Assembly: GCA_031404155.1 (NCBI GenBank)
Contig: JANNGZ010000048.1
Coordinates: forward strand, 1 to 14,833
From: JANNGZ01 sp031404155
GTDB lineage: Bacteria > Pseudomonadota > Gammaproteobacteria > Burkholderiales > Burkholderiaceae_C
Length of the DNA: 14,833 nucleotides
Reading direction: 5' to 3'
This document shows, one piece after another, positions 1 through 6,105 of the stretch. The notes under the pieces were generated by a model that saw only the letters and a program-made list of their open reading frames with translations, was not told the origin of the DNA and did no database searches. How positions within the stretch are numbered: the stretch's first letter is position 1; every line of letters starts with the position of its first letter. Made by a program: the position numbers and the translations under genes.

Positions 1-246
1 TGGAGTCGTCAGTGCTGCCCGAGCAGCGAACTTATGTCCAGTGCGGTGAACCGCCGCACCGCTGATCGCCAGTACCCGCGCGGCCTCCCGGCCTATGCCA
101 GGCCAGTACTTCTCATAACCGAGGTCTTCTCATAATGGCCGCAACCCGCCGTCCGCAGCCATCGTTGCGACGCGGTAAAGACATGCAGCAGCAAGCGCGC
201 TCGCCGGCAGCCCATGCACCAACGGCCTGCTAGCAGCCGTACCCAC
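1..246. other. Gene-free left flank with repeat motifs, possible mobile-element end
   Basis: I see no supportable gene in this stretch. It holds two direct copies of CTTCTCATAA (109-118 and 126-135, 17 bp apart), two related words, CTTATGTCCAG (31-41) and CCTATGCCAGG (92-102), and small inverted repeats: GCTGC/GCAGC (14-18/23-27), GTGCGG/CCGCAC (41-46/54-59) and the palindrome CTGCTAGCAG (227-236). Closely spaced TTATG-type words of this sort resemble, from memory, the terminal repeats of elements mobilised by tyrosine recombinases (for example recombinase-in-trio elements). The recombinase genes would lie outside the window. The identity is an inference and could be wrong. No Rho-independent terminator for the leftward sulfatase operon is evident here. 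Confidence 0.35.
109..135. repeat. Pair of direct repeats CTTCTCATAA
   Basis: Two perfect 10-bp copies lie at 109-118 and 126-135, with a start-to-start distance of 17 bp. Read on the minus strand they are TTATGAGAAG. Spacing of about one and a half helical turns suits paired binding sites for a recombinase or another DNA-binding protein. The repeats are observed; the function is inferred. Confidence 0.5.
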
Positions 247-1578
247 CTACCTCTGCGGCATGTCCTTCACCGAGTACCCCAAGCTCACCGTCGCATCCCC
301 CGGTATCCCCGGCATCGACACGTTCCACTCGTCCCAGGCCTGGCGCATCGCGGCCAAACGTGCGGGCTCGCGCACCGCGCGGTTGCTGCGCTCGCGCTCG
401 TCGGCGCCAATGTCGAACAGGTACTCGTGGCCGTCGACCCTCAAGTACTTCCAATCGCCGAGCCGATAGGCACGCTGCGCGCGATGGTTCATGCGCCAGA
501 ACATCGGGCGCTCGAACTCACGCGACGCGTCGCGCAGCACCGGCAGCATCGAGACACCGTCCAGCGGGTGCGCCGCGTGGGCTTGCACCCCCGCCGCGTC
601 GAGCATCGTGGCCGACCAGTCCATCGTCAGGCAGTGCTGCGCGCTTGTGCCGCCGGGCGCTATCGCTGCGGGCCAGTGCGCGATCCACGGCACGCGGATG
701 CCGCCCTCGGTCAAGTCCATCTTGCCGCCCACCAGCGGCCAGTTGTCGCTGAAGCGTTCGCCGCCGTTGTCGCTGGTGAAGACCACGAGGGTGTCCTCGG
801 CGCAGCCGGCGTCGCGCAGCGCTTGCATCAAGGCGCCGATGCCTTCGTCCATGTGGTGCAGCATGCGGCGGTAGGTTTCGATGTTGCCGCCGTGCAGGTG
901 GAAGATGTTGGCCTTGATCTCCTGCGCGAGTGCGGCGTCGCCGCGTGTTTCCCAGGGCCAGTGCGGTGCGGTGTAGTGCAGGCTCAGGAAGAAGGGCGCT
1001 GAGCCTTTCGCGGTGCGGCTGAGCCATTCCACCGCGCGTTGCGTGAACAGGTCGGTGAGGTAGCCGTTTTCGAAGTGCTCCTGCTCGCCGTCGTACAGGT
1101 CGTGCACGCCGCGGGAGTCGCAGTGGGTGAAGTAGTCCACGCCGCCGGACACCGGGCCGTAGAACTCTTCGTAGCCCGAGCGCAGCGGGCCGAAGGTGGG
1201 CGGGAAGCCGAGGTGCCATTTGCCGATGAGCGCGGTGCGGTAGCCGCTGGCCTTGAGCAGCGAGGGCAGCGTGGGGTGCTCGGGCGGCAGGCCAAGCGTG
1301 GTGCTGCTGCGCGTCTTGCTGCTGATCGGCTCCTCGGCCGCGCCGCGCAGGCGGTACTGGTAGCGGCCGGTCATCAGCGCAAAACGGGTCGGCGAGCACA
1401 CGGGTGAGTTGGCATATCCCTGCGTGAATTTGATGCCCTGTGCCGCCAGGCCGTCGAGCACCGGCGACACCGCGCCGAAGCTCGCGCGCCGGCCGCCGTA
1501 GCAGCCGAGGTCCGCGTAGCCGAGGTCGTCGGCGACGATGAAGACGATGTTGGGGCGCTCGCTCATGCGCTGGCTCAT
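247..1578 (-). CDS. Type I sulfatase (formylglycine-dependent, alkaline-phosphatase superfamily)
   Basis: Predicted sulfuric ester hydrolase. Counting from ATG at 1578 (443 aa), the N-terminus carries the metal-binding DD in NIVFIVADDLGY. The formylglycine motif CSPTR at about residues 61-65, followed by MTGRY, is the catalytic signature in which Cys becomes formylglycine. GKWHLG, a His in HYTAPHW and the DNGGE metal-binding segment are also present, so the active site looks complete. There is no signal peptide, which suggests a cytoplasmic enzyme. The start is uncertain: ATG at 1578 and ATG at 1566 are both plausible and neither has a good ribosome-binding site. The frame is open further upstream but that part does not look like the family. 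The gene follows the Bug-family gene by 34 bp and is probably cotranscribed with it. Sulfatases cleave sulfate esters, not C-S bonds, so its link to the sulfonate genes next door is unclear. The substrate is unknown. Confidence 0.9.
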   Translation of the reverse strand: MSQRMSERPNIVFIVADDLGYADLGCYGGRRASFGAVSPVLDGLAAQGIKFTQGYANSPVCSPTRFALMTGRYQYRLRGAAEEPISSKTRSSTTLGLPPEHPTLPSLLKASGYRTALIGKWHLGFPPTFGPLRSGYEEFYGPVSGGVDYFTHCDSRGVHDLYDGEQEHFENGYLTDLFTQRAVEWLSRTAKGSAPFFLSLHYTAPHWPWETRGDAALAQEIKANIFHLHGGNIETYRRMLHHMDEGIGALMQALRDAGCAEDTLVVFTSDNGGERFSDNWPLVGGKMDLTEGGIRVPWIAHWPAAIAPGGTSAQHCLTMDWSATMLDAAGVQAHAAHPLDGVSMLPVLRDASREFERPMFWRMNHRAQRAYRLGDWKYLRVDGHEYLFDIGADERERSNRAVREPARLAAMRQAWDEWNVSMPGIPGDATVSLGYSVKDMPQR

Positions 1579-1612
1579 GGCTGCGGGTGTTGGCAATGCG
1601 GCATGCGCGGCC

Positions 1613-2590
1613 TCAATCCGCCTGGAAGCCCGAGGCCTTGACCGGACCCTCCCACATTGCAAAGTCCGCGCGCTGCACCGCGGCCAGTTGCTCGGCGCTG
1701 GAGCCGATCGGGTTGAGGCCGAGTGCGCCCAGCTTGTCGCGCAGCGCCTTGTCCTTCATCGCCGCCTGCACCGCGGTGTTCAGGCGCGCGACCGTGTCGC
1801 GTGATACGCCCGCGGGTGCGTACATCGCAAACCAGGCCACGGCGTCCACCGCCACGCCCTGTTCGCGCAGCGTGGGCACGTCGGGCAGTTGCGGCGCGCG
1901 CTGCTTGCCGGCCACCGCGATGATGCGCACCTTGCCGGCGCGGTGCTGCTCCAGCGCTTCGAGCACAACGTCCACGCCGTAGCCCACGTGGCCGCCCAAC
2001 AGCGCGGTCATCAACGGCGCGCCGCCCTGGTAGGGCACATGGTCGAGCTTGACGCCGGCCGCGTCGCCGACCATCAGCCCCAGGAAGTGCGGCACCGTGC
2101 CGTTGCCCGGCGAGCCGTAGTTGGCGCTGCCCGGGTCGCTCTTGACCTTGTCGCGCATCTCGGCGATGGACTTCACGTTGCTCTTGGCGCCGGAGACGAT
2201 GGCGAACTGGAAGTCGGCGAGCTGGCTGATCGGGGTGAGGTCCTTCACCGGGTCGTAGTTGAGTTTGCGGAACACATGCGGGAACAGCACCACCGGCCCG
2301 CTGGGCATCACGATCACGGTGTTGCCGTCGGTAGGCGCGTACTTCAGTTGCTCGATCGCGATGCGGCCTGCCGCGCCGGGCTTGTTGTCCACCACCACGT
2401 TCTGCCCACCGAGCGGCTCGCGCATGCGCTCGGCCAGCAGCCGCGCGATCACGTCGGCCGAGCCGCCCGGCGGGAAGCCGACGAGGATTTTCAGCGGTGG
2501 CTTGTCGGCCTGCGCGAAGGCGTGCAGCGCGGGCAAGGCCGTGCCGGCAAGAGCGGCAGTGACGATCAAGAGGCGGCGTTTCGAGGTCAT
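1613..2590 (-). CDS. Bug-family (TctC-like) periplasmic solute-binding protein
   Basis: A 325-aa protein of the Bordetella uptake gene family, the periplasmic receptors of tripartite tricarboxylate-type transport, which are often present as orphans in Burkholderiales. An N-terminal Sec signal peptide (KRR, then a hydrophobic stretch, then ALHAFAQA, cleavage near residues 25-27) is followed by family hallmarks: ILVGFPPGGSADVIARLLAE, the VVVDNKPGAAG segment, NYGSPGNGTVPHF, VPYQGGAP and LPDVPTLREQG. The frame can be opened from a TTG at 2650 that touches the gntR stop, but ATG at 2590 is chosen because it starts directly at the signal peptide and has a GGAG about 9 bases upstream. There are no TctA/TctB membrane genes in the window. 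The ligand is unknown. From its position it could bind a sulfonate or the sulfatase substrate or product. Confidence 0.9.
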   Translation of the reverse strand: MTSKRRLLIVTAALAGTALPALHAFAQADKPPLKILVGFPPGGSADVIARLLAERMREPLGGQNVVVDNKPGAAGRIAIEQLKYAPTDGNTVIVMPSGPVVLFPHVFRKLNYDPVKDLTPISQLADFQFAIVSGAKSNVKSIAEMRDKVKSDPGSANYGSPGNGTVPHFLGLMVGDAAGVKLDHVPYQGGAPLMTALLGGHVGYGVDVVLEALEQHRAGKVRIIAVAGKQRAPQLPDVPTLREQGVAVDAVAWFAMYAPAGVSRDTVARLNTAVQAAMKDKALRDKLGALGLNPIGSSAEQLAAVQRADFAMWEGPVKASGFQAD

Positions 2591-2646
2591 GGGGGCTACT
2601 CCAAGCGTGTTGTTGCGGGCGATTGTTCGTCGATTCGGTTTATCGA

Positions 2647-3465
2647 TCAAACCCGCCGCGACAACTGCTGCACATACTCATGCTGCGCGGTATTGATGGT
2701 GGAGATGCGCAGCTCCACCACCTTGTCGCCGAAGGTCAAGGCGCTGCGCCGCACCTGCATCACCGGGCTGCCCGGGGCCACGCCGAGCACCCGCGCGGCG
2801 CTGCGGTCGGCGGCCACCGCGCGTGCGCGTTCGAGGGCGCGCAGCACGGTGATGCCGAACGCCGTCTGGTACAGGTGGTAGATCGTGGACGGCCGCTCGC
2901 GCAGGCGCTTTTCGGTCAGGCCCTTGAACAGTGAGGCAGGCAGCCACAGGCGGTCGTGCACCACGGGGCGGCCCTGCAGCAGGAGTTGGTTTTCGATCGC
3001 GAACACCGGCTCGCCGGGGCGGATTTCCAGGCCGGCGGCGACGCCGTCGTCGGCGCGGGCGCGTTCGAAAGAGAGCAGCGCCACCTCGGGGGCGTCGCGC
3101 ACGCCGTCACTGCGCTCGACATGAAAAAACTGGAACAGGAAGCGGTCGGCATTGTGCGTGGCCACATAGGTGCCGCGGCCCTGGCGGCGCACCAGGATGT
3201 GCTCGGCCACCAGTTCGTCCACCGCATGGCGCAGCGTGCCCACCGCCACGCCGAGCGAGGCCGCGAGCATGGTTTCGCTGGGCAGCGCGGCGCCGGGCGC
3301 GAGGCCGCCGTCTTCGATCGCGCGCAGCAATGCGCGTTTGGCCGCGCGGTACAGCGGCATGCCGGCGGCGTCGGGCGTGATCGAGGCGAAAACGGCAGGG
3401 CGGACGGCGGCGGCGCTGGGCATCGGGGGCATTGTCGCGGTGCCCTGAGGATTCATGCAAGTCAT
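2647..3465 (-). CDS. GntR-family transcriptional regulator with UTRA ligand-binding domain (HutC-type)
   Basis: A 272-aa protein from the most upstream ATG. The N-terminal winged helix-turn-helix spans about residues 36-104, with the recognisable LPSETMLAASLGV, VGTLRHAVDELV and RRQGRGTYVA segments. The rest, ending in a beta-rich stretch with PGEPVFAIENQLLLQGRPVVHDRLWLP split over two strands, matches the UTRA effector-binding domain of the HutC subfamily. The start is ambiguous: ATGs at 3465, 3456 and 3432 are in frame and none has a strong Shine-Dalgarno. The 3465 ATG lies inside the inverted repeat at 3458-3477, which suggests autoregulation. It is transcribed divergently from suyA and upstream of the Bug and sulfatase genes. 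It probably senses a sulfonate intermediate and controls both directions, but the ligand is inferred only from neighbours. Confidence 0.88.
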   Translation of the reverse strand: MTCMNPQGTATMPPMPSAAAVRPAVFASITPDAAGMPLYRAAKRALLRAIEDGGLAPGAALPSETMLAASLGVAVGTLRHAVDELVAEHILVRRQGRGTYVATHNADRFLFQFFHVERSDGVRDAPEVALLSFERARADDGVAAGLEIRPGEPVFAIENQLLLQGRPVVHDRLWLPASLFKGLTEKRLRERPSTIYHLYQTAFGITVLRALERARAVAADRSAARVLGVAPGSPVMQVRRSALTFGDKVVELRISTINTAQHEYVQQLSRRV

Positions 3466-3477
3466 ATGAATGACTTG
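3458..3477. promoter_or_regulatory. Candidate operator: perfect 8+4+8 inverted repeat
   Basis: CAAGTCAT (3458-3465), spacer ATGA (3466-3469), ATGACTTG (3470-3477): the arms are exact reverse complements. The site ends one base before the -35 box of the suyA-side promoter and covers the most upstream gntR ATG. A dyad of this size between a GntR-type gene and its divergent target is what an operator for a dimeric regulator would look like. It is not the classic HutC half-site as I know it, so assignment to the adjacent regulator is an inference. Confidence 0.6.
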
Positions 3478-3478
3478 G

Positions 3479-3506
3479 TTGACAGCGGCTTTGCGGTGTC
3501 TACACT
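3479..3506 (+). promoter_or_regulatory. Sigma70-type promoter for suyA operon
   Basis: A consensus -35 TTGACA (3479-3484) is followed after 16 bp by TACACT (3501-3506, 4 of 6 matches to TATAAT). Transcription would start near 3513, leaving a short leader before the suyA ribosome-binding site AGGAGAG (3529-3535). The operator-like inverted repeat lies directly upstream. Confidence 0.65.
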
Positions 3507-3541
3507 GGCCGCCTTTCGGGTTGCTGCCAGGAGAGTTGCGA

Positions 3542-3823
3542 ATGATTCACTTTGTGTTGCACGACGCCAAGGACACGGTGGCGGTGGTGGTGGTCGAGGG
3601 TGTGAAGGCCGGCATGGAATTGAAGGGCTGGATCATGGACGAGGACCGCATGACCGGCGTGCTCGCCAAGCAGGACATCCCGATCGGCCACAAGGTGGCG
3701 CTGGCCGACATGGCGGTCGGCGACACGGTCTGGAAGTACGGCATCGACATGGGCAAGGTGGTCGCGCCGATCAAGGCCGGCGAACATGCGCATGTTCAGA
3801 ACATCAAGACCAAACGCTGGTGA
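3542..3823 (+). CDS. suyA: (2R)-sulfolactate sulfo-lyase, small (alpha) subunit
   Basis: A 93-aa single SAF-domain protein. Its N-terminus MIHFVLHDAKDTVAVVVVEG, the central DIPIGHKVALADMAVGD and the C-terminal VQNIKTKRW fit SuyA, the small subunit that pairs with SuyB to cleave (R)-3-sulfolactate to pyruvate and sulfite in the cytoplasm. It corresponds to the N-terminal domain of altronate dehydratases (UxaA), which are fused, whereas Suy is split into two genes as here. Start ATG 3542 is fixed by AGGAGAG six bases upstream. The frame is open for a further 24 codons upstream, but that sequence covers the promoter and is not protein-like. It is the first gene of the plus-strand cluster and suyB follows after 89 bp. 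The main alternative is a hydroxyacid dehydratase small subunit, which the slcC/comC/hpsN context makes unlikely. Confidence 0.92.
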   Translation: MIHFVLHDAKDTVAVVVVEGVKAGMELKGWIMDEDRMTGVLAKQDIPIGHKVALADMAVGDTVWKYGIDMGKVVAPIKAGEHAHVQNIKTKRW

Positions 3824-3868
3824 TTCGTTCCCTCCCCCTGCCACACGCAACCCCACACCCCATCCCAA

Positions 3869-3891
3869 CCTTCCCCCTTCAAGGGGGAAGG
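3869..3891 (+). repeat. Perfect 11-bp-arm palindrome between suyA and suyB
   Basis: CCTTCCCCCTT (3869-3879) and AAGGGGGAAGG (3881-3891) are exact reverse complements around a single C. In RNA this would fold as a strong hairpin with a small loop. It is not followed by a T-run, so it is not a typical terminator. It may be an intergenic repeat of the host or an RNA stability or processing element between the two sulfo-lyase subunit genes. Confidence 0.6.
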
Positions 3892-3912
3892 AGCCATTCA
3901 GGACACCGACCC

Positions 3913-5088
3913 ATGAGCGTCATCTCCCAATCCACCACCTTCCTCGGCTACCGCCGCGAAAACGGCCGCGTCGGTATTCGCAACCATGTGATCGTGCTGC
4001 CGCTGGACGACTTGTCGAACGCCGCGGCCGAGGCGGTGGCGCACAACATCAAGGGCACGCTGGCAATTCCGCATCCGTACGGCCGGCTGCAATTCGGTGC
4101 CGACCTGGAACTGCACTTCCGCACCCTGATCGGCACCGGCTGCAACCCGAACGTGGCCGCGGTGGTGGTGATCGGCATCGAGGACGGCTGGACGAAGAAG
4201 GTGGTGGACGGCATCGCCAGCACCGGCAAGCCGGTGGTCGGCTTCGGCATCGAAGGCCATGGCGACCACGACACGATCATGCGGGCGAGCAAGGCCGCGC
4301 GCGAATACGTGCAATCGGCGAGCGAGAAGCAGCGCGAGGTCTGCCCGATCTCCGAGCTGTGGGTGAGCACCAAGTGCGGCGAGAGCGACACCACCAGCGG
4401 CTGCGGCGCCAACCCCACGGTGGGCGACGCGTTCGACAAGCTGCACACGCTGGGCAGCACCCTGTGCTTCGGCGAAACCACCGAGCTCACCGGCGGCGAG
4501 CAGATCGTGGCCGCGCGCTGCGCCAACGACCGAGTGCGCGAACAGTTCATGTTCATGTTCAACCGCTACCAGGAGGTGATCAACCGGCACAAGACCAGCG
4601 ACCTCTCGGACAGCCAGCCGACCAAGGGCAACATTGCCGGCGGCCTGACCACCATCGAAGAGAAGGCGCTGGGCAACATCCAGAAGATCGGCAAGAAGTG
4701 CACCGTGGACGGCGTGATCGACAAGGCCGAGATGCCGACCCACCCCGGCCTGTGGTTCATGGATTCGAGCAGCGCCGCGGCCGAGATGGTGACCCTGTGC
4801 GCGGCCTCGGGCTACGCAGTGCACTTCTTCCCCACCGGCCAGGGCAACGTGATCGGCAACCCGATCCTGCCGGTGATCAAAATCTGCGCCAACCCGCGCA
4901 CGGTGCGCCTGATGAGCGAACACGTCGACGTGGACACCAGCGCGCTGCTGCAACGCGAGCTCACCCTCGACCAGGCCGGCGACAAGCTGCTCGAATGCAT
5001 GCTGCGCACCGCCAACGGCCGCCTCACCGCAGCCGAGGCGCTCGGGCACCGCGAGTTTGTGTTGACGCGCTTGTACGAGAGTGCCTGA
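3913..5088 (+). CDS. suyB: (2R)-sulfolactate sulfo-lyase, large (beta) subunit
   Basis: A 391-aa protein of the UxaA C-terminal (altronate/galactarate dehydratase) family. It catalyses C-S cleavage of (R)-3-sulfolactate to pyruvate plus sulfite together with SuyA. Features seen: FLGYRRENGRVGIRNHVIVL near the start, HPYGRLQFGAD (about 54-64), the GTGCNPN cysteine motif (Cys77), the TKCGESDTTSG motif (Cys155, comparable to the CGGSD-type motif of UxaA enzymes, which use iron), and PGLWFMDSSS followed by FPTGQGNVIGNPILPVIK in the C-terminal half. The last two are typical of this family. The length is normal. Start ATG 3913 has AGGA at 3900-3903. An open frame extends far upstream through suyA in another frame but has no family similarity. 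The product sulfite must be handled by genes outside the window. Confidence 0.93.
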   Translation: MSVISQSTTFLGYRRENGRVGIRNHVIVLPLDDLSNAAAEAVAHNIKGTLAIPHPYGRLQFGADLELHFRTLIGTGCNPNVAAVVVIGIEDGWTKKVVDGIASTGKPVVGFGIEGHGDHDTIMRASKAAREYVQSASEKQREVCPISELWVSTKCGESDTTSGCGANPTVGDAFDKLHTLGSTLCFGETTELTGGEQIVAARCANDRVREQFMFMFNRYQEVINRHKTSDLSDSQPTKGNIAGGLTTIEEKALGNIQKIGKKCTVDGVIDKAEMPTHPGLWFMDSSSAAAEMVTLCAASGYAVHFFPTGQGNVIGNPILPVIKICANPRTVRLMSEHVDVDTSALLQRELTLDQAGDKLLECMLRTANGRLTAAEALGHREFVLTRLYESA

Positions 5089-5101
5089 CGAGAGTGCCTG
5101 A
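5076..5101 (+). repeat. 13-bp tandem duplication across the suyB stop codon
   Basis: CGAGAGTGCCTGA occurs twice back to back (5076-5088 and 5089-5101). The first copy ends with the suyB TGA and the second lies in the short gap before slcC and contributes part of its GAGG ribosome-binding site. It looks like a recent slippage duplication. Confidence 0.8.
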
Positions 5102-5110
5102 GGCAGCGCA

Positions 5111-6034
5111 GTGAAGATCGTCATTGCCGAATTCATGGACGAGCGCGCGGTGGCGCAACTGCGCCTGCAACACCAGGTGCTCTACGACGCCAAGCTGGTG
5201 GATGACGCGCCGCGCCTGATCGCCGAGGCGCGCGGCGCCAGCGCGCTGGTGGTGCGCAACCGCACCCAGGTGCGCGGCGAGTTGCTGGCGGCGCTGGTCA
5301 AGTGCAAGGTGGTCGGCCGCCTCGGCGTCGGCCTGGACAACATCGACGTGGCCGCTTGCGAAGCGCGAAACATCGCCGTGGTCCCGGCCACCGGCGCCAA
5401 CGCGCTGGCGGTGGCCGAATACGTGGTCGCCACCGCGATGCTGCTGCTGCGCGGTGCCTACCTCGGCACCGCAGACGTGGCCACGGGCAAATGGCCGCGC
5501 AACGCCTTGAGCAACGGCCGCGAGATCTCGGGCAAGACACTCGGGCTGATCGGCTTCGGCTCGATCGGCCAGCTCACCGCAAAGCTCGCCAAGGGCCTGG
5601 GCATGACCGTGATCGCCTTCGACGCGGTGATGGATGCCGACCACCCTGCGTTTGCCGAGCACGGCGTGCGCTGCGCCGGCCTGGCCGAGGTGGTGGCCGG
5701 CGCCGACGTGGTCAGCCTGCATGTGCCGCTGGTGGATTCCACCCGCGGCCTCTTCGACGCCAGGCGCATCGCGCGGATGAAACCCGGCGCGGTGCTGATC
5801 AACACCGCACGCGGCGGCATCGTCGACGAGGAAGCGCTCGCGGCCGCACTCAAGGCCGGCCACCTCGGCGGCGCGGCGATCGACGTGTTCGAGACGGAGC
5901 CGCTGCCCGCGAGCCCGCATTTCGTCGGCTGCCCGAACCTGCTGCTCACGCCGCACATTGCGGGCGTGGGTGTGGAGTCCAACGAGCGGGTGAGTTTCTT
6001 GATTGCGCAGAAGGTGCTGGAGGCGCTGGGGTGA
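5111..6034 (+). CDS. slcC: (S)-sulfolactate dehydrogenase (D-2-hydroxyacid dehydrogenase family)
   Basis: A 307-aa NAD-dependent 2-hydroxyacid dehydrogenase. The Rossmann motif GFGSIG is at residues 148-153. The catalytic triad is visible as Arg234 (NTARGG), Glu263 (VFETEP) and His282 (LTPHIAG). In known sulfolactate degraders SlcC oxidises (S)-sulfolactate to 3-sulfopyruvate, and ComC then reduces sulfopyruvate to (R)-sulfolactate, so the pair works as a racemase. The name rests on family plus context: suyAB directly upstream and comC directly downstream. Motifs alone would not separate it from phosphoglycerate or hydroxypyruvate dehydrogenases. It starts with GTG at 5111, with GAGG seven bases upstream, 22 bp after suyB. 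It is cytoplasmic and probably translated from the suyAB transcript. Confidence 0.85.
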   Translation: MKIVIAEFMDERAVAQLRLQHQVLYDAKLVDDAPRLIAEARGASALVVRNRTQVRGELLAALVKCKVVGRLGVGLDNIDVAACEARNIAVVPATGANALAVAEYVVATAMLLLRGAYLGTADVATGKWPRNALSNGREISGKTLGLIGFGSIGQLTAKLAKGLGMTVIAFDAVMDADHPAFAEHGVRCAGLAEVVAGADVVSLHVPLVDSTRGLFDARRIARMKPGAVLINTARGGIVDEEALAAALKAGHLGGAAIDVFETEPLPASPHFVGCPNLLLTPHIAGVGVESNERVSFLIAQKVLEALG

Positions 6035-6105
6035 GCGCGCCGGGCCGCCCCAAGCGCGAACGCTCCCCCTTGGGGGGACCGCGCGCAGCGCGTAGGGGGT
6101 CGTGA
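6035..6105 (+). repeat. GC-rich hairpin repeat between slcC and comC
   Basis: The gap is filled by a C5/G6 inverted segment (CTCCCCCTTGGGGGG, from about 6063) followed by a CGCGCGCAGCGCG stretch and TAGGGGGTCGTG. It resembles C-run/G-run interspersed repeats common between genes of Comamonadaceae-type genomes. Its right end, AGGGGG at 6094-6099, lies six bases before the comC TTG and probably acts as the ribosome-binding site. Confidence 0.6.

Noticed and set aside
1889..2881. A 330-codon plus-strand open frame opposite the Bug and gntR genes
   Set aside because: It is a high-GC antisense shadow with low-complexity His/Arg/Ala composition and crosses the boundary between two well-supported genes.
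3869..3891. Rho-independent terminator between suyA and suyB
   Set aside because: The hairpin is strong but no T-tract follows on either strand, and termination here would cut off the second subunit.
2956..3912. Long open frame upstream of and in frame with suyB, suggesting a much larger protein
   Set aside because: It runs antiparallel to gntR and then out of frame through suyA. The translation has no family similarity, and suyB has its own ATG with AGGA upstream.
3542..5088. Altronate or galactarate dehydratase split into two genes
   Set aside because: The SAF/UxaA families are shared, but the two-gene split, the small-subunit ends and the following slcC-comC genes point to sulfolactate sulfo-lyase.
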